Assembly (NCBI GenBank): GCA_049115715.1
Contig: JAGDZQ010000030.1
Coordinates: 1 to 64,000 of the forward strand
Direction of reading: 5' to 3'
Length of the DNA: 64,000 bases
DNA from: JAMZMI01 sp049115715
GTDB taxonomy: Bacteria; Bacteroidota; Bacteroidia; Cytophagales; Cyclobacteriaceae
Below are positions 53,305-61,598 of the stretch, piece by piece. A model generated the notes under the pieces. That model made no database searches, was not told the origin of the DNA, and saw nothing but the letters and a program-made list of their open reading frames with translations. The first letter of the stretch is position 1; each line of letters starts with the position of its first letter. A program made the translations under genes and the position numbers.

Positions 53305-53630
53305 GATCAAACGGAAAATCTGTGGAGAGGTTGAAATATTCAAAGAAAAATGTTGCACGCCCTTTGTTCATTTTAGGTTTTCTCTGACTTAAAACAGAAA
53401 AGAATAAAATACTGTCTGAGCCTTGAAAACACTTTAGATGTTCACTTCAATGAGTCCGGCGAGTTTATTTTATTCCTGTTTTGGGTTGGAGAAAAGCGTT
53501 AAGAAATGAACACTGGGCTAGATTTTTGGCAGCACCTTTTCATCAATGGAAAAGGTGTGAAATATCTCAAGGTGTAATATTGAGCCAGCGCTATCAAAAG
53601 TTTCTTAATTGTGAATTTCGCCTTTAGAAA
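53305..53630 (+). repeat. 326-bp non-coding repeat, copy 2
   Basis: An inverted, ungapped copy of 74-399 (5 transitions in 326). The embedded stem-loop is perfect here: CACCTTTTC at 53533-53541, a seven-base loop, GAAAAGGTG at 53549-53557. The copy in the other location has one A-to-G change in the 3' arm, which converts an A-T pair to G-T and keeps the stem. It lies just upstream of the S1/P1 nuclease gene and beside the insertion-sequence patch. Confidence 0.92.
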
Positions 53631-53900
53631 AAGAGTGCTGAAAATGTAATGATTGATAGGTTCTCCACAGGAATATTGCGGATCAGGCGTAAAACCTGTG
53701 GAGGGACTTAAAATAATTCAATTACGAGGTTTTGTTGAAGGGTTGAGTTCTTGATATCAAGCCTATTTTATCTGGTAGCACTTAAGCATTTCACCCCTCG
53801 ATCTACACTCTGAAGGTTATTCACCGGCCGTGCGCCCCGAGGGAATCTATCTTCTCATAGACGCCATACTGGCGTGACTAGGATAAAGAAAACAAAGCTG
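53631..53900. other. non-coding stretch with a 9-bp inverted repeat
   Basis: CTCCACAGG at 53663-53671 and CCTGTGGAG at 53695-53703 form a stem with a 23-base loop. Degenerate segments near 53830-53880, such as GACGCCATACTGGCGTGAC, resemble the intergenic repeats around 29410 and 29700. No open frame or RNA gene recognised. Confidence 0.5.
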
Positions 53901-53966
53901 ATTAATTATTCTGCTTCTTAAAACCTATGTATAGTGCAATCCCTCCCCAACAATATTGCTTGATCC
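53901..53966 (+). repeat. 66-bp imperfect direct repeat, left copy
   Basis: Aligns without gaps to 56080-56145 with 56 of 66 positions identical. It ends at GATCC, one base from the left inverted repeat of the IS1595-like element. No coding content recognised. Confidence 0.85.
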
Positions 53967-54019
53967 AGAGTTACTACTTTAAGATCTCTTTTATTATATT
54001 GAATTTCAAATAGTTAATT

Positions 54020-54344
54020 ATGCAGTATACAGGATTAGAACTGATAAAATTCACTGAATACTTCGATTCTGATGAAAAGTGTCTTCAATATTTAGCAGAG
54101 CGCAAATGGAAAGATGGTTTTCAGTGTAGAAAGTGAAGTATAAACGAGCCAGTATCCTTAAAGATTATCGGAAGCATTCAAGAATGTGTTCGCTCTGTAA
54201 ACATGTAGAGAGCCCAACTGCTCATACACTTTTTCACAAAGTAAAATTTGGTATTCGAAAAGCCTTTTTTATTGCTTATGAGATGAGCACAACAAGCAAG
54301 AGTCTTTCTAGTGTGCAGGTAGCAAAACGCTATGGAATAACTTA
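54020..54344 (+). pseudogene. IS1595 transposase, N-terminal fragment with frameshift
   Basis: Reads MQYTGLELIKFTEYFDSDEK and onward to FQCRK, where TGA (54134-54136) replaces an expected TGY cysteine codon. Dropping into the next frame continues with KYKRASILKDYRKHSRMCSL then CKH... to VAKRYGIT. One missing base therefore breaks the first zinc knuckle (C-x2-C...C-x2-C). The reading frame then runs into the left end of an IS200-type element. The continuation TAWFYMQKIRKAM is found at 54922 on the far side of that insertion. Confidence 0.85.
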
Positions 54345-54918
54345 AACACTATGGGTTTTCAACCCATAGGTTCTATTCCGACTGAAAGTCGGTGGATGGC
54401 TAAAGCCTCATTCTAAGATAAACTTATCTGAACCATTAGGTTCTCTACCATGATGATTAAGATATTCCTCAACCATCTCCTCTGTCAAATTACCAGTACT
54501 CCATGCTCCATAACCTATAGACCAAAAGTGACGTCCCCAATAGCGCTTTCGAAGATCAGGAAATTCTTCTTGTAGCTTCTTCGATGTTCTTCCCTTTAGT
54601 CTTCGCATAATATCACTTACCGATAATTTGCTCGGATAACTAATATGCAAATGAACATGATCCTTACTAACTACTCCTTTAAGAATTTGAATATCAAGAA
54701 CATCACAAACTTGCCGAATAATATCACGACATCTTATCTGAACATCCCCTTTTAATACATGGTAGCGATATTTTGTGCTAAAAACCAAATGTACTGTCAG
54801 GTCATGTACAGTATGTGACCCTTTGCGAATACTTCCCATAAAGCAAAGGTAAGGTTTGTAGAAGCTGAAAGCCTTGCACTAAAGTGCATAGCTTAAACTA
54901 GCGGATTGAGACAGTTAA
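54345..54918 (-). mobile_element. IS200-type element 1
   Basis: A single-gene IS200/IS605-family element without tnpB. The left end has hairpins CTATGGGTT/AACCCATAG (54349-54369) and CCGACT/AGTCGG (54378-54392); the right end has GCACT/AGTGC near 54877-54888. It interrupts the IS1595 transposase between its YGIT and KTAWF codons. Boundaries are estimated to within about 10 bases; the family makes no target duplication. Confidence 0.8.
54408..54839 (-). CDS. tnpA: IS200/IS605-family TnpA (Y1 transposase)
   Basis: A 143-residue HUH transposase that moves single-stranded DNA. The metal-binding His pair is in DHVHLHISYP (H-V-H), and the catalytic Tyr lies in the C-terminal helix EEMVEEYLNHHG. 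The core contacts include WGRHFWSIGYGAWSTGN. It appears intact. Compared with the second copy at 55531-55965 it is homologous but clearly different, so the two elements entered independently. Confidence 0.95.
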   Translation of the reverse strand: MGSIRKGSHTVHDLTVHLVFSTKYRYHVLKGDVQIRCRDIIRQVCDVLDIQILKGVVSKDHVHLHISYPSKLSVSDIMRRLKGRTSKKLQEEFPDLRKRYWGRHFWSIGYGAWSTGNLTEEMVEEYLNHHGREPNGSDKFILE

Positions 54919-55524
54919 AAGACTGCTTGGTTTTATATGCAGAAAATCAGGAAAGCGATGGCTTCAAGTAAGCAATTCCCTCTTCAGGGAGATGTTCAGG
55001 TTGATGAATTTGTCATTGGAGGTAAAGAAGAAAACAAACAGGGAAGAAGCTATGATACAAAGAAGAAAAAGATTGTAGGGGCTGTTGAATTGACAGAAAA
55101 TCGTAAAATCAAACGATTCTACTGTAAGGTCATTCCAGATTATTCTGCTAAGTCACTAAAACCATTATTCGAAGATCATATTGATAAAGAAGCTAAAGTT
55201 CAAACAGATGGATGGAAAGGTTATAATCCTATAAGAGAGGATTATACCATTCATTCAATCAAGAGTATTCCAGGAGTAACTTTTAACGAAATTCATACCA
55301 TCATCCAAAATGTGAAGTCTTGGCTGAGAGCTATTCCAACACATGTAAGTAAAGAACATACTCAAGCCTATCTAGATGAGTTTTGCTATCGATTAAACAG
55401 ATCCATTCATTTGGACTCAATCTTCGATAATCTCATTTACAGAATGGTGAAACATAGAAAGGTATTTCACAATGAATTAAACTACTACCGGCTTGAAGCC
55501 GGTAGATTTGGAAACCGACTATAA
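54919..55524 (+). pseudogene. IS1595 transposase, C-terminal fragment
   Basis: Begins in the codons for KTAWFYMQKIRKAM that follow the IS200 insertion, just after an in-frame TAA. The DDE domain includes VDEFVIGGKEENKQG (first Asp), VQTDGWKGY (second Asp), and HTIIQNVKSWLRAIPTHVS with YLDEFCYRLNRS at the third-acid region. The last dozen codons (YYRLEAGRFGNRL) come from the end of the second IS200-type element, so the native C-terminus is replaced. It cannot be expressed as a full transposase. Confidence 0.88.
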
Positions 55525-56045
55525 GTCGGCTTAAGGTTGGCCAATCTCAAAATCCCCATCTTCTTTTTCAATGTCTTGGTTCTTTATATATTCCATTATT
55601 ACTTCATCGGTAACATTGCCAGAACTCGCTGCAAAATAGCCACGCCCCCAAAGATGTCTTCCCCAAAATTGCTTAGATAGTGTTTTGAACTCCGAAAGCA
55701 ATTTCCTCGAACTTTTACATTTCAACAGCTGTACCAAATGACTCACTGAAATATGCGGTGGTACTGAAACAAAAAGGTGCACGTGATCTGAAGAAATATG
55801 TCCTTTTAAAATCTCAACATCATTCGTTTTGCATATTTGCCGAATAAGTTCACGAGTTCTTTTAGCCACTTCACCTGACATTACCTTTTTTCTGTATTTA
55901 GTAATCCAAACCAAATGGTACTTCAAGTCATAAAGACTATGGGAGGTCTTTCGATGATGCTGCATCTATCAAAGATAGCAACCAATTCAAACTAAAGTCT
56001 TCGCCTAAAGGCGAGGGATTTTCTCCCATTCCCCGAAGGAGACAT
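55485..56045 (-). mobile_element. IS200-type element 2
   Basis: A second IS200/IS605-family single-gene element. One end has hairpins CTACCGGC/GCCGGTAG (55485-55505) and CCGACT/AGTCGG (55515-55529); the other has TCGCC/GGCGA (56001-56014). It is inserted at the 3' end of the IS1595 transposase, inside the IS1595 inverted repeats. The right boundary is approximate. Confidence 0.8.
55531..55965 (-). CDS. tnpA: IS200/IS605-family TnpA (Y1 transposase)
   Basis: A 144-residue HUH transposase. The His pair is in SDHVHLFVSVP, the catalytic Tyr in EVIMEYIKNQD, and the family core WGRHLWGRGYFAASSGNVT is present. It looks complete. It shares the domain plan with the first TnpA but differs at roughly half the positions by eye. 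No TnpB partner gene is present. Confidence 0.95.
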   Translation of the reverse strand: MQHHRKTSHSLYDLKYHLVWITKYRKKVMSGEVAKRTRELIRQICKTNDVEILKGHISSDHVHLFVSVPPHISVSHLVQLLKCKSSRKLLSEFKTLSKQFWGRHLWGRGYFAASSGNVTDEVIMEYIKNQDIEKEDGDFEIGQP

Positions 56046-56079
56046 TAAAAGTCTGCTCTTAAGGTAGTAACTCCAAAAA

Positions 56080-56145
56080 ATTATTTACTCTGCTTCTTGA
56101 AACCTATGCATCGTGCAACCCCTTCCCAATAATATTACTCGATCC
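56080..56145 (+). repeat. 66-bp imperfect direct repeat, right copy
   Basis: Ungapped match to 53901-53966 with 10 differences. It begins six bases beyond the right inverted repeat of the IS1595-like element. Between here and the comF stop codon at 56331 I see nothing else. Confidence 0.85.
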
Positions 56146-56330
56146 GCGAAATTTCTGTAAAAGTTATTTAATCATGAATCGGTTTTGAGAAATGGAATGA
56201 TAACCGCTTTGAGAAAAAATGATTGTTTTCTGTTATTTTCTCTATCTCAATGTCACCAAGTAAGATTTCGCTCCAAAATAGAGTCTCCGCCGCATTGAAA
56301 AACCAATCTTGAAATTAGATTATTGATGGT

Positions 56331-57032
56331 CTAATATCTCCCAACGGCCATGGAAACTATCCCTATCGAATTGACTCCCGCTTTCACAACTTCATCAATC
56401 AATACTCCCATAGTCGCACCCGTTGTTAAAACATCGTCGACCAAGATTATATCTTTATTCTCAATAGATTCAGGAGAAAGTACTTTGAAAATAGACTCTA
56501 CATTACTCCATCGCTCAATTTTTGACTTTTTCGTTTGTGTGCTATTATTAGAAAGCCTAGATATCGATTTTTCACTTACGGGAATCTCCAATGCTTCAGA
56601 AAGCCCCTTGGCAATAACTTCACTTTGATTGAAACCTCTTGATTCAAGTCGTTTTCGGTGAATAGGGACGGGAATCAAAAAATCTGCTGTCAAATTCACA
56701 TCCGAAAGAAGCCTGCCATACTGAAGTCCCAAATAACTACCTATTTGAGGCATATTCCGGTATTTCATCGTGTGAATAAGCTTCTGCGCAATCCCCTTGT
56801 GATGATAAAAAAGATATGCTGAGGCAAATTTTACTTTACTTTCGTATACAAATTTTTGAAATAACTCATTTTCCGGATTTGAGTGATAATTTGTCTCAGG
56901 CATGGACCAGCGACAACTTATGCAGAGAATTTCTTCCTGGGAAACCAGCGGAGTTCGACAATTAAAACAAACTCTGGGAAAGATGAGTGAAACAAAATCG
57001 TTACACACCTGTCTTATTAAATTGTCTTTCAT
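56331..57032 (-). CDS. ComF-family phosphoribosyltransferase-like protein
   Basis: A 233-residue cytoplasmic protein. An N-terminal zinc site has Cys22, 25, 37 and 40 (CFNC, CISC). The phosphoribosyltransferase domain ends in the PRPP loop DIILVDDVLTTGATMGVL. ComF homologues support DNA uptake in competent bacteria but are present widely in non-competent species. It is divergent from a small conserved protein gene, with 27 bases between the start codons. Confidence 0.93.
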   Translation of the reverse strand: MKDNLIRQVCNDFVSLIFPRVCFNCRTPLVSQEEILCISCRWSMPETNYHSNPENELFQKFVYESKVKFASAYLFYHHKGIAQKLIHTMKYRNMPQIGSYLGLQYGRLLSDVNLTADFLIPVPIHRKRLESRGFNQSEVIAKGLSEALEIPVSEKSISRLSNNSTQTKKSKIERWSNVESIFKVLSPESIENKDIILVDDVLTTGATMGVLIDEVVKAGVNSIGIVSMAVGRY

Positions 57033-57059
57033 TCACATAAATATAGCTTTTTCAGTTAA

Positions 57060-57422
57060 ATGGCATATAAAAAAGATCTCGATTTAGAAGTCAACTGGCA
57101 GAAATTACTTCGTCGTTTAGAAGCTGAAATCGGTAAAAAACCTAAAGACCTGAATGCTGTTCTTTTCCTTATTGGCGTTCAAGAGCTTGGAAGAGGTGCC
57201 AAAAACTTTTCAAAGGAGGAAAAACAGGATCTGATGCACATTGCTACATGCAAGATTCTTTCGTTATCAGACTTCTATGAACTGGAGGGGCTCGACGAAG
57301 AAGGCTGGCCTCATTGGAAAGTAAAAAGAGAGGTTCCTCATTTTGATTTGGTCGAGCAAGAAAAGCTATTAAAAATGCATATCATCGAGTATTTTAAGAA
57401 AGAGCTTAATTTCGTTTTTTGA
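57060..57422 (+). CDS. conserved small protein of unknown function
   Basis: A 120-residue acidic cytoplasmic protein. The centre LNAVLFLIGVQELGRGAKNF followed by SKEEKQDLMHIATCKILSL is a pattern I recall from many Bacteroidota proteins of no assigned function. A Trp-Pro-His loop (GLDEEGWPHWKVKREVPHFD) and a helical end follow. It precedes the DUF4175 gene by 31 bases on the same strand and may be its first operon partner. Confidence 0.85.
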   Translation: MAYKKDLDLEVNWQKLLRRLEAEIGKKPKDLNAVLFLIGVQELGRGAKNFSKEEKQDLMHIATCKILSLSDFYELEGLDEEGWPHWKVKREVPHFDLVEQEKLLKMHIIEYFKKELNFVF

Positions 57423-57453
57423 TCTTATATCTTAGTGTTTAGTATATTTTTTT

Positions 57454-60400
57454 ATGTCTATAGAAGGAATAAAGGCTAGTCTCGAAAAATACAAGCGTAA
57501 GTTTTACTATCGTCAATTGAGCAAGGGGCTGTTACTTACACTTACATTTTTTATTATTTTATTTCTGGGGATAAATAGTCTTGAATCACTATTTTGGTTT
57601 GATGGGTCCACGAGGTTGATACTACTTATCGTATTACTGACTGCATTTCTTGTCCCCTTCTCCATTCTTGTTCTCATTCCTGCTTTAGAGCTATTTAAAT
57701 TAAAGCAAGGAATTTCTCCAAAGCAAATGGCATCTGACATTGGTGGATTTTTTCCCAATATCGATGATAAGTTACTGAACCTCTTGGAGTTAGACGAAAT
57801 TAATCACAACGAAGAGTCTCTAATCTCTGCCTCAATAAGACAGAAAGAAGAATCTCTCAAAGTAGTGGATTTCTCTAAGGCTGTTAATCTAAAAGTTAAC
57901 ATGAAATACCTATATGGTTTTGTCGCAACCGTTTTGTTACTCGGGTTACTTTCTTTTATAAACCCGACAGCAATAACAGGGAGTACAAAACGAATTATTC
58001 AATTTCAGAACGATTTTGAAAAACCAATGCCTTTTTCTATTGAGATATTAAACTCAAAACTTCAGGCTTTCAAAAATGAAGATTTCACAGTCGAAATCAA
58101 GCTGACAGGAGAATCCATACCTCAAAAAGTCTACCTGAGCCATGGCAAAAACAGAAAAGTAAGATTGCAAAGTTCTAACCAGTCATCTTTCAGCTATACC
58201 TGGGTCAATGTGCAATCAGATGTTTCCTTTCAGATAGAAGGAGCAGGCTTTTCTTCAAAACCTTATGAAATCAAGCTCATTAACAGACCCGACATAACAG
58301 ATTTTCAACTTGGCCTGGATTATCCTTCATACACTGGCATTTCAGACGAGACTTTCAGAAATATTGGAAGTGCATCTATACCTGAGGGTACGAAAGTCAG
58401 CTGGAAACTCAAAACGATTAATACAGAAAGTGCCACCATTAAGCTTAAAGAGGAAAGCAAGCCGCTAACTAAGGTTGATGAAAGCACATTTTCCTTCTCA
58501 AAACGAATATTAGAATCTCAGGAGTATTCTTTAGAGATTTTAAATAATCATGGGAAAAATAAAACGCCGATTAATTACAGTCTTGAAGTAGTGAAGGATG
58601 AATTTCCAAACATCGCCGTTGAATACCTACAAGACTCGTTGCTATTTTCGTCAATCATTATATCTGGAAAAATAGAAGATGATTATGGTTTTAGCAAGCT
58701 TAGGCTCTTTCAAAAGGCGCTTCCAAACGGAGAAATCACTTCATTTCCTATAAAGTTTAATTCCGGACTCCCAGAACAAAACATTCTTTATCAATGGAAT
58801 CCCGACTCTACCACTTTTAATCAAAGTGAATCTGTCGAGCTGTGGGTAGGTGTATGGGACAATGATGCTGTAAATGGCTCAAAAAAAGCTGTTTCTAATA
58901 AATTCTACTTCCGAAAGCCAAATGAAGCAGAAATTGACAAATTGATTTCCGAAAAATCCAATGAAGCAGAAAGCAAACTCAATCAAGCCAAAAAAGACTC
59001 TAAACAATTGAACGAAAAGCTTGATGAACTTCAAGATCGTCTTAAAAACAAAAAAGACCTTGGTTGGCAGGAGCAAAAACTACTGAAGGACATTATTTCT
59101 AAAAAAGAGAAAATAGAAGAATCAATAGAAGAACTAAAGCAAAAGCACGAAGAGCTAATAGCGTCTCAGTCTCAATTTGACAAAAAAAGTGAGAAACTAA
59201 CTGAAAAATCTAAGCAGCTCCAAAAACTGATGGAGGAACTTCTGGATGATGAAACGAAAGCACTTTATGATGAGCTTCAAAAACTCCTGGAAGAAAAAAG
59301 CAGCCTGGACGAAGTGAGTAAACAACTTTCCGAAATTAACCCGGGCGAAAAAAACCTAGAAAAGGAATTAGAAAGGGCTCTTGAGCTATTTAAGCAACTG
59401 AAACTAGAATCTAAAATAGAAGAAACTGCTCAAAAGCTTGAGGAGCTGGGCGAAGAACAAGAGAATCTGTCCACCGAAGATTCTGAGCAAACACAACAAG
59501 AAAAACAGAAAGAAATAAGCGAGCACTTTGATGAAATAAAAAAAGATACAGACGAAATTGAAGAACTCAACCAAGATTTAGAAGATCCTAAGGCCATGGA
59601 GGACTTCAATGAGCAAGAGGAAGACATAGAAAAGGATATTGAAGAAATATCTGAGGAGTTGGATAAGAAAGGGCCAAACAAGCAGTCCAAATCCAAACAA
59701 CAAAACGCTGGCAACAAGATGAAACAAATGGCCAACAAGATGAAGCAAATGCAAGAGGGGATGGAAATGGAAATGATGCAAGAAAACATGGAGCATCTAA
59801 GAGACATCCTTGATAACCTCATAAAAACCTCGTTCGAGCAAGAAAGAATTATCGCAGATTTCAAAAAAGTTTCTCAAAGTGATCCAAGGTTCCTTGAACT
59901 ATCTCAAGATCAATTGAGACTTGTTCAAAACTCTCAAATCATAGAGGACAGTTTGAGGGCTATTGCCAACAGAGTACTTCAAATCAGCAATTTCGTCACA
60001 AGAGAAATTGACCAGATCAACAGAAGCCTTGACAATGCACTTGACGCTATCAAAGAAAGGAACAAAGGAAGAGCCACAAGTCATCAGCAATTTGCCATGA
60101 CGTCAATGAATAACCTTGCTTTACTTCTGGACGATGTTTTGCAACAGATGCAAATGGCCATGTCAAAATCAGGCTCTGGTTCTAAAAAAGGAAAGAAAAA
60201 GGGGCAGACTCCAAGCATGAGTCAGCTTCAAAAACAACTTAGTCAACAAATACAAGACCTTAAGAAAAGCGGGAAAAGTGGGAGAAAATTATCAGAAGAA
60301 CTTGCAAGAATGGCTGCAGAGCAAGCTCGCATCCGTAAGCAACTAGAAGAACTACAAGGAAAACTAGAAGGTCAGAACAAAGACGGAGAGAAAGGTGGAA

Positions 60401-60738
60401 GTGGGGACGGACTAAAAGAAGCTATTGAGAAAATGGAACAAAACGAGACTGATCTTGTTAATAAGAGATTGACTCAGCAGTTGATAGATCGACAGGAGGA
60501 CATCATCTCCAGAATGCTCGAAACAGAAAAATCAATGAGGGAACAAGACCAAGATAATGAACGAAAGGGCGAAACAGCCAATCAGATCACAAGGGATTTT
60601 CCGCCTGCATTTGAAGAATATCTTAAAACACGACAAAGTGAAATTGAATTATTAAATACAATTCCACTAGATTTAAATCCATTTTATAAAAAAGAGGTAA
60701 ACAAATACTTTAGGAAACTAAGTATACAGGAGAATTAA
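57454..60738 (+). CDS. DUF4175 membrane-anchored coiled-coil protein
   Basis: A 1094-residue protein. Two or three N-terminal membrane helices (about 22-75, and a further one near 150-165, YLYGFVATVLLLGLLSFI) are followed by strand-rich domains (about 190-480). A very long charged coiled coil then spans about 495-1060 (for example SKEKIEESIEELKQKHEEL). Length and order match DUF4175 proteins. The Met/Gln/Lys-rich part near 760-790 and Gly/Lys linkers near 905-925 are striking. The family has no established function, but envelope-spanning roles are often suggested. The gene ends in TAATG, linked to the next gene by one base. Confidence 0.9.
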   Translation: MSIEGIKASLEKYKRKFYYRQLSKGLLLTLTFFIILFLGINSLESLFWFDGSTRLILLIVLLTAFLVPFSILVLIPALELFKLKQGISPKQMASDIGGFFPNIDDKLLNLLELDEINHNEESLISASIRQKEESLKVVDFSKAVNLKVNMKYLYGFVATVLLLGLLSFINPTAITGSTKRIIQFQNDFEKPMPFSIEILNSKLQAFKNEDFTVEIKLTGESIPQKVYLSHGKNRKVRLQSSNQSSFSYTWVNVQSDVSFQIEGAGFSSKPYEIKLINRPDITDFQLGLDYPSYTGISDETFRNIGSASIPEGTKVSWKLKTINTESATIKLKEESKPLTKVDESTFSFSKRILESQEYSLEILNNHGKNKTPINYSLEVVKDEFPNIAVEYLQDSLLFSSIIISGKIEDDYGFSKLRLFQKALPNGEITSFPIKFNSGLPEQNILYQWNPDSTTFNQSESVELWVGVWDNDAVNGSKKAVSNKFYFRKPNEAEIDKLISEKSNEAESKLNQAKKDSKQLNEKLDELQDRLKNKKDLGWQEQKLLKDIISKKEKIEESIEELKQKHEELIASQSQFDKKSEKLTEKSKQLQKLMEELLDDETKALYDELQKLLEEKSSLDEVSKQLSEINPGEKNLEKELERALELFKQLKLESKIEETAQKLEELGEEQENLSTEDSEQTQQEKQKEISEHFDEIKKDTDEIEELNQDLEDPKAMEDFNEQEEDIEKDIEEISEELDKKGPNKQSKSKQQNAGNKMKQMANKMKQMQEGMEMEMMQENMEHLRDILDNLIKTSFEQERIIADFKKVSQSDPRFLELSQDQLRLVQNSQIIEDSLRAIANRVLQISNFVTREIDQINRSLDNALDAIKERNKGRATSHQQFAMTSMNNLALLLDDVLQQMQMAMSKSGSGSKKGKKKGQTPSMSQLQKQLSQQIQDLKKSGKSGRKLSEELARMAAEQARIRKQLEELQGKLEGQNKDGEKGGSGDGLKEAIEKMEQNETDLVNKRLTQQLIDRQEDIISRMLETEKSMREQDQDNERKGETANQITRDFPPAFEEYLKTRQSEIELLNTIPLDLNPFYKKEVNKYFRKLSIQEN

Positions 60739-61136
60739 TGGAAAACATACAAATACAAATTCCATCAATTAGCGAGAACATACGAATCGTTGAGAGCTTT
60801 ATTGATAACGCAAAAGACAAGTACGCCTTAAATGATGACATTTATGGAAACATAATGATCGCTGTTACTGAGTCTGTGAATAACGCGATTCAACATGGAA
60901 ACAAGCTTTCGTCTAATAAGAATGTTACCCTCAAGCTGACACTAGAGTCTGATGCCATCAAATTTGTTATCAGCGATGAAGGTCAGGGTTTCGACTTTCA
61001 GGGTCTACCTGACCCTACAGCTCCAGAAAACATCGATAAGCCAGGAGGAAGAGGAATCTTCCTAATGAGAAACTTGTGCGACGAGGTAGCCTTTAGTGAT
61101 GAAGGCCGAGAGGTCGAGCTGTCCTTTTATCTATAA
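60738..61136 (+). CDS. HATPase, RsbW-like anti-sigma regulatory factor domain
   Basis: A 132-residue ATP-binding protein. The N-box is AVTESVNNAIQHGN, the G1 box DEGQGFDFQGLPDP, and the G2 region GRGIFLMRNLCDEV, all as in serine-protein kinases of the RsbW/SpoIIAB family. There is no partner anti-anti-sigma factor or sigma factor next to it. It overlaps both neighbours by one base (TAATG on each side), between the DUF4175 gene and ybeY, an order seen in other Bacteroidota as far as I recall. Its target is unknown. Confidence 0.9.
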   Translation: MENIQIQIPSISENIRIVESFIDNAKDKYALNDDIYGNIMIAVTESVNNAIQHGNKLSSNKNVTLKLTLESDAIKFVISDEGQGFDFQGLPDPTAPENIDKPGGRGIFLMRNLCDEVAFSDEGREVELSFYL

Positions 61137-61582
61137 TGAGCAACATAGAGTTCCTGTCTCAAGAAATTGAATTTGAGATTTCGGATCCTTCGGCTACTTC
61201 CCAATGGATTAACAGTGTAGTCGAACAGGAAGGAAAGGATATTGATTCTATCACCTACATCTTCTGTTCGGATGAATACTTGCTCTCAATCAACAAGGAC
61301 CATCTTAATCATGACTACTATACTGACATCATTACATTTGACAACTCATTTTCAGCAAACGATATCATTGCCGATATATTCATAAGTATTGACCGTGTAA
61401 AAGAAAATGCGGCGGATTTTAACGTCTCCTTTTCTCAGGAGCTACAAAGAGTGATGATTCATGGTGTCCTACATCTTCTCGGATATAAGGACAAAACTGA
61501 CGATGATCAGAAACTAATGAGGCAAAAAGAAGACACGTATATATCTTTGCGTTCTAATCAAAGTTCCACGTGGAACAGCTAA
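61136..61582 (+). CDS. ybeY: endoribonuclease YbeY, rRNA maturation factor
   Basis: A 148-residue metalloenzyme involved in 16S rRNA 3' processing and 70S quality control. The motif HGVLHLLGYKDKT carries H109 and H113; where most family members have a third His (GYDH) this one has Asp119. From memory, this variant recurs in Bacteroidota, so it is probably functional. The last codons overlap the first parS-like palindrome. The start overlaps the HATPase stop by one base. Confidence 0.93.
   Translation: MSNIEFLSQEIEFEISDPSATSQWINSVVEQEGKDIDSITYIFCSDEYLLSINKDHLNHDYYTDIITFDNSFSANDIIADIFISIDRVKENAADFNVSFSQELQRVMIHGVLHLLGYKDKTDDDQKLMRQKEDTYISLRSNQSSTWNS
61562..61577. promoter_or_regulatory. parS-like site 1 (near-consensus)
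   Basis: AGTTCCACGTGGAACA contains the perfect 14-bp palindrome GTTCCACGTGGAAC and matches the ParB-binding consensus TGTTCCACGTGAAACA (either strand) at 14 of 16 positions. It lies within the last codons of ybeY, 37 bp centre to centre from the second site. Confidence 0.75.
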
Positions 61583-61598
61583 CATAATTTTTTCTTAT

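Larger units (their letters stand above)
53968..56073 (+). mobile_element. IS1595-family element, disrupted by two IS200-type insertions
   Basis: Ends are an imperfect inverted repeat: GAGTTACTACTTTAAGA at 53968-53984 and its counterpart GAGTTACTACCTTAAGA (reverse of 56057-56073), 16 of 17 matching. It encloses a transposase in two parts with a zinc-ribbon N-terminus and an IS1595-type DDE domain. Without the two inserts the element would be about 970 bp, within the family range. The eight bases outside each end do not match, so no target duplication is visible; instead 66-bp direct repeats lie just outside. Confidence 0.8.

Noticed and set aside
53305..53630. The 326-bp repeat as an insertion sequence
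   Set aside because: No transposase-sized frame, no clear terminal inverted repeats and no target duplication seen, so left as an unclassified repeat.
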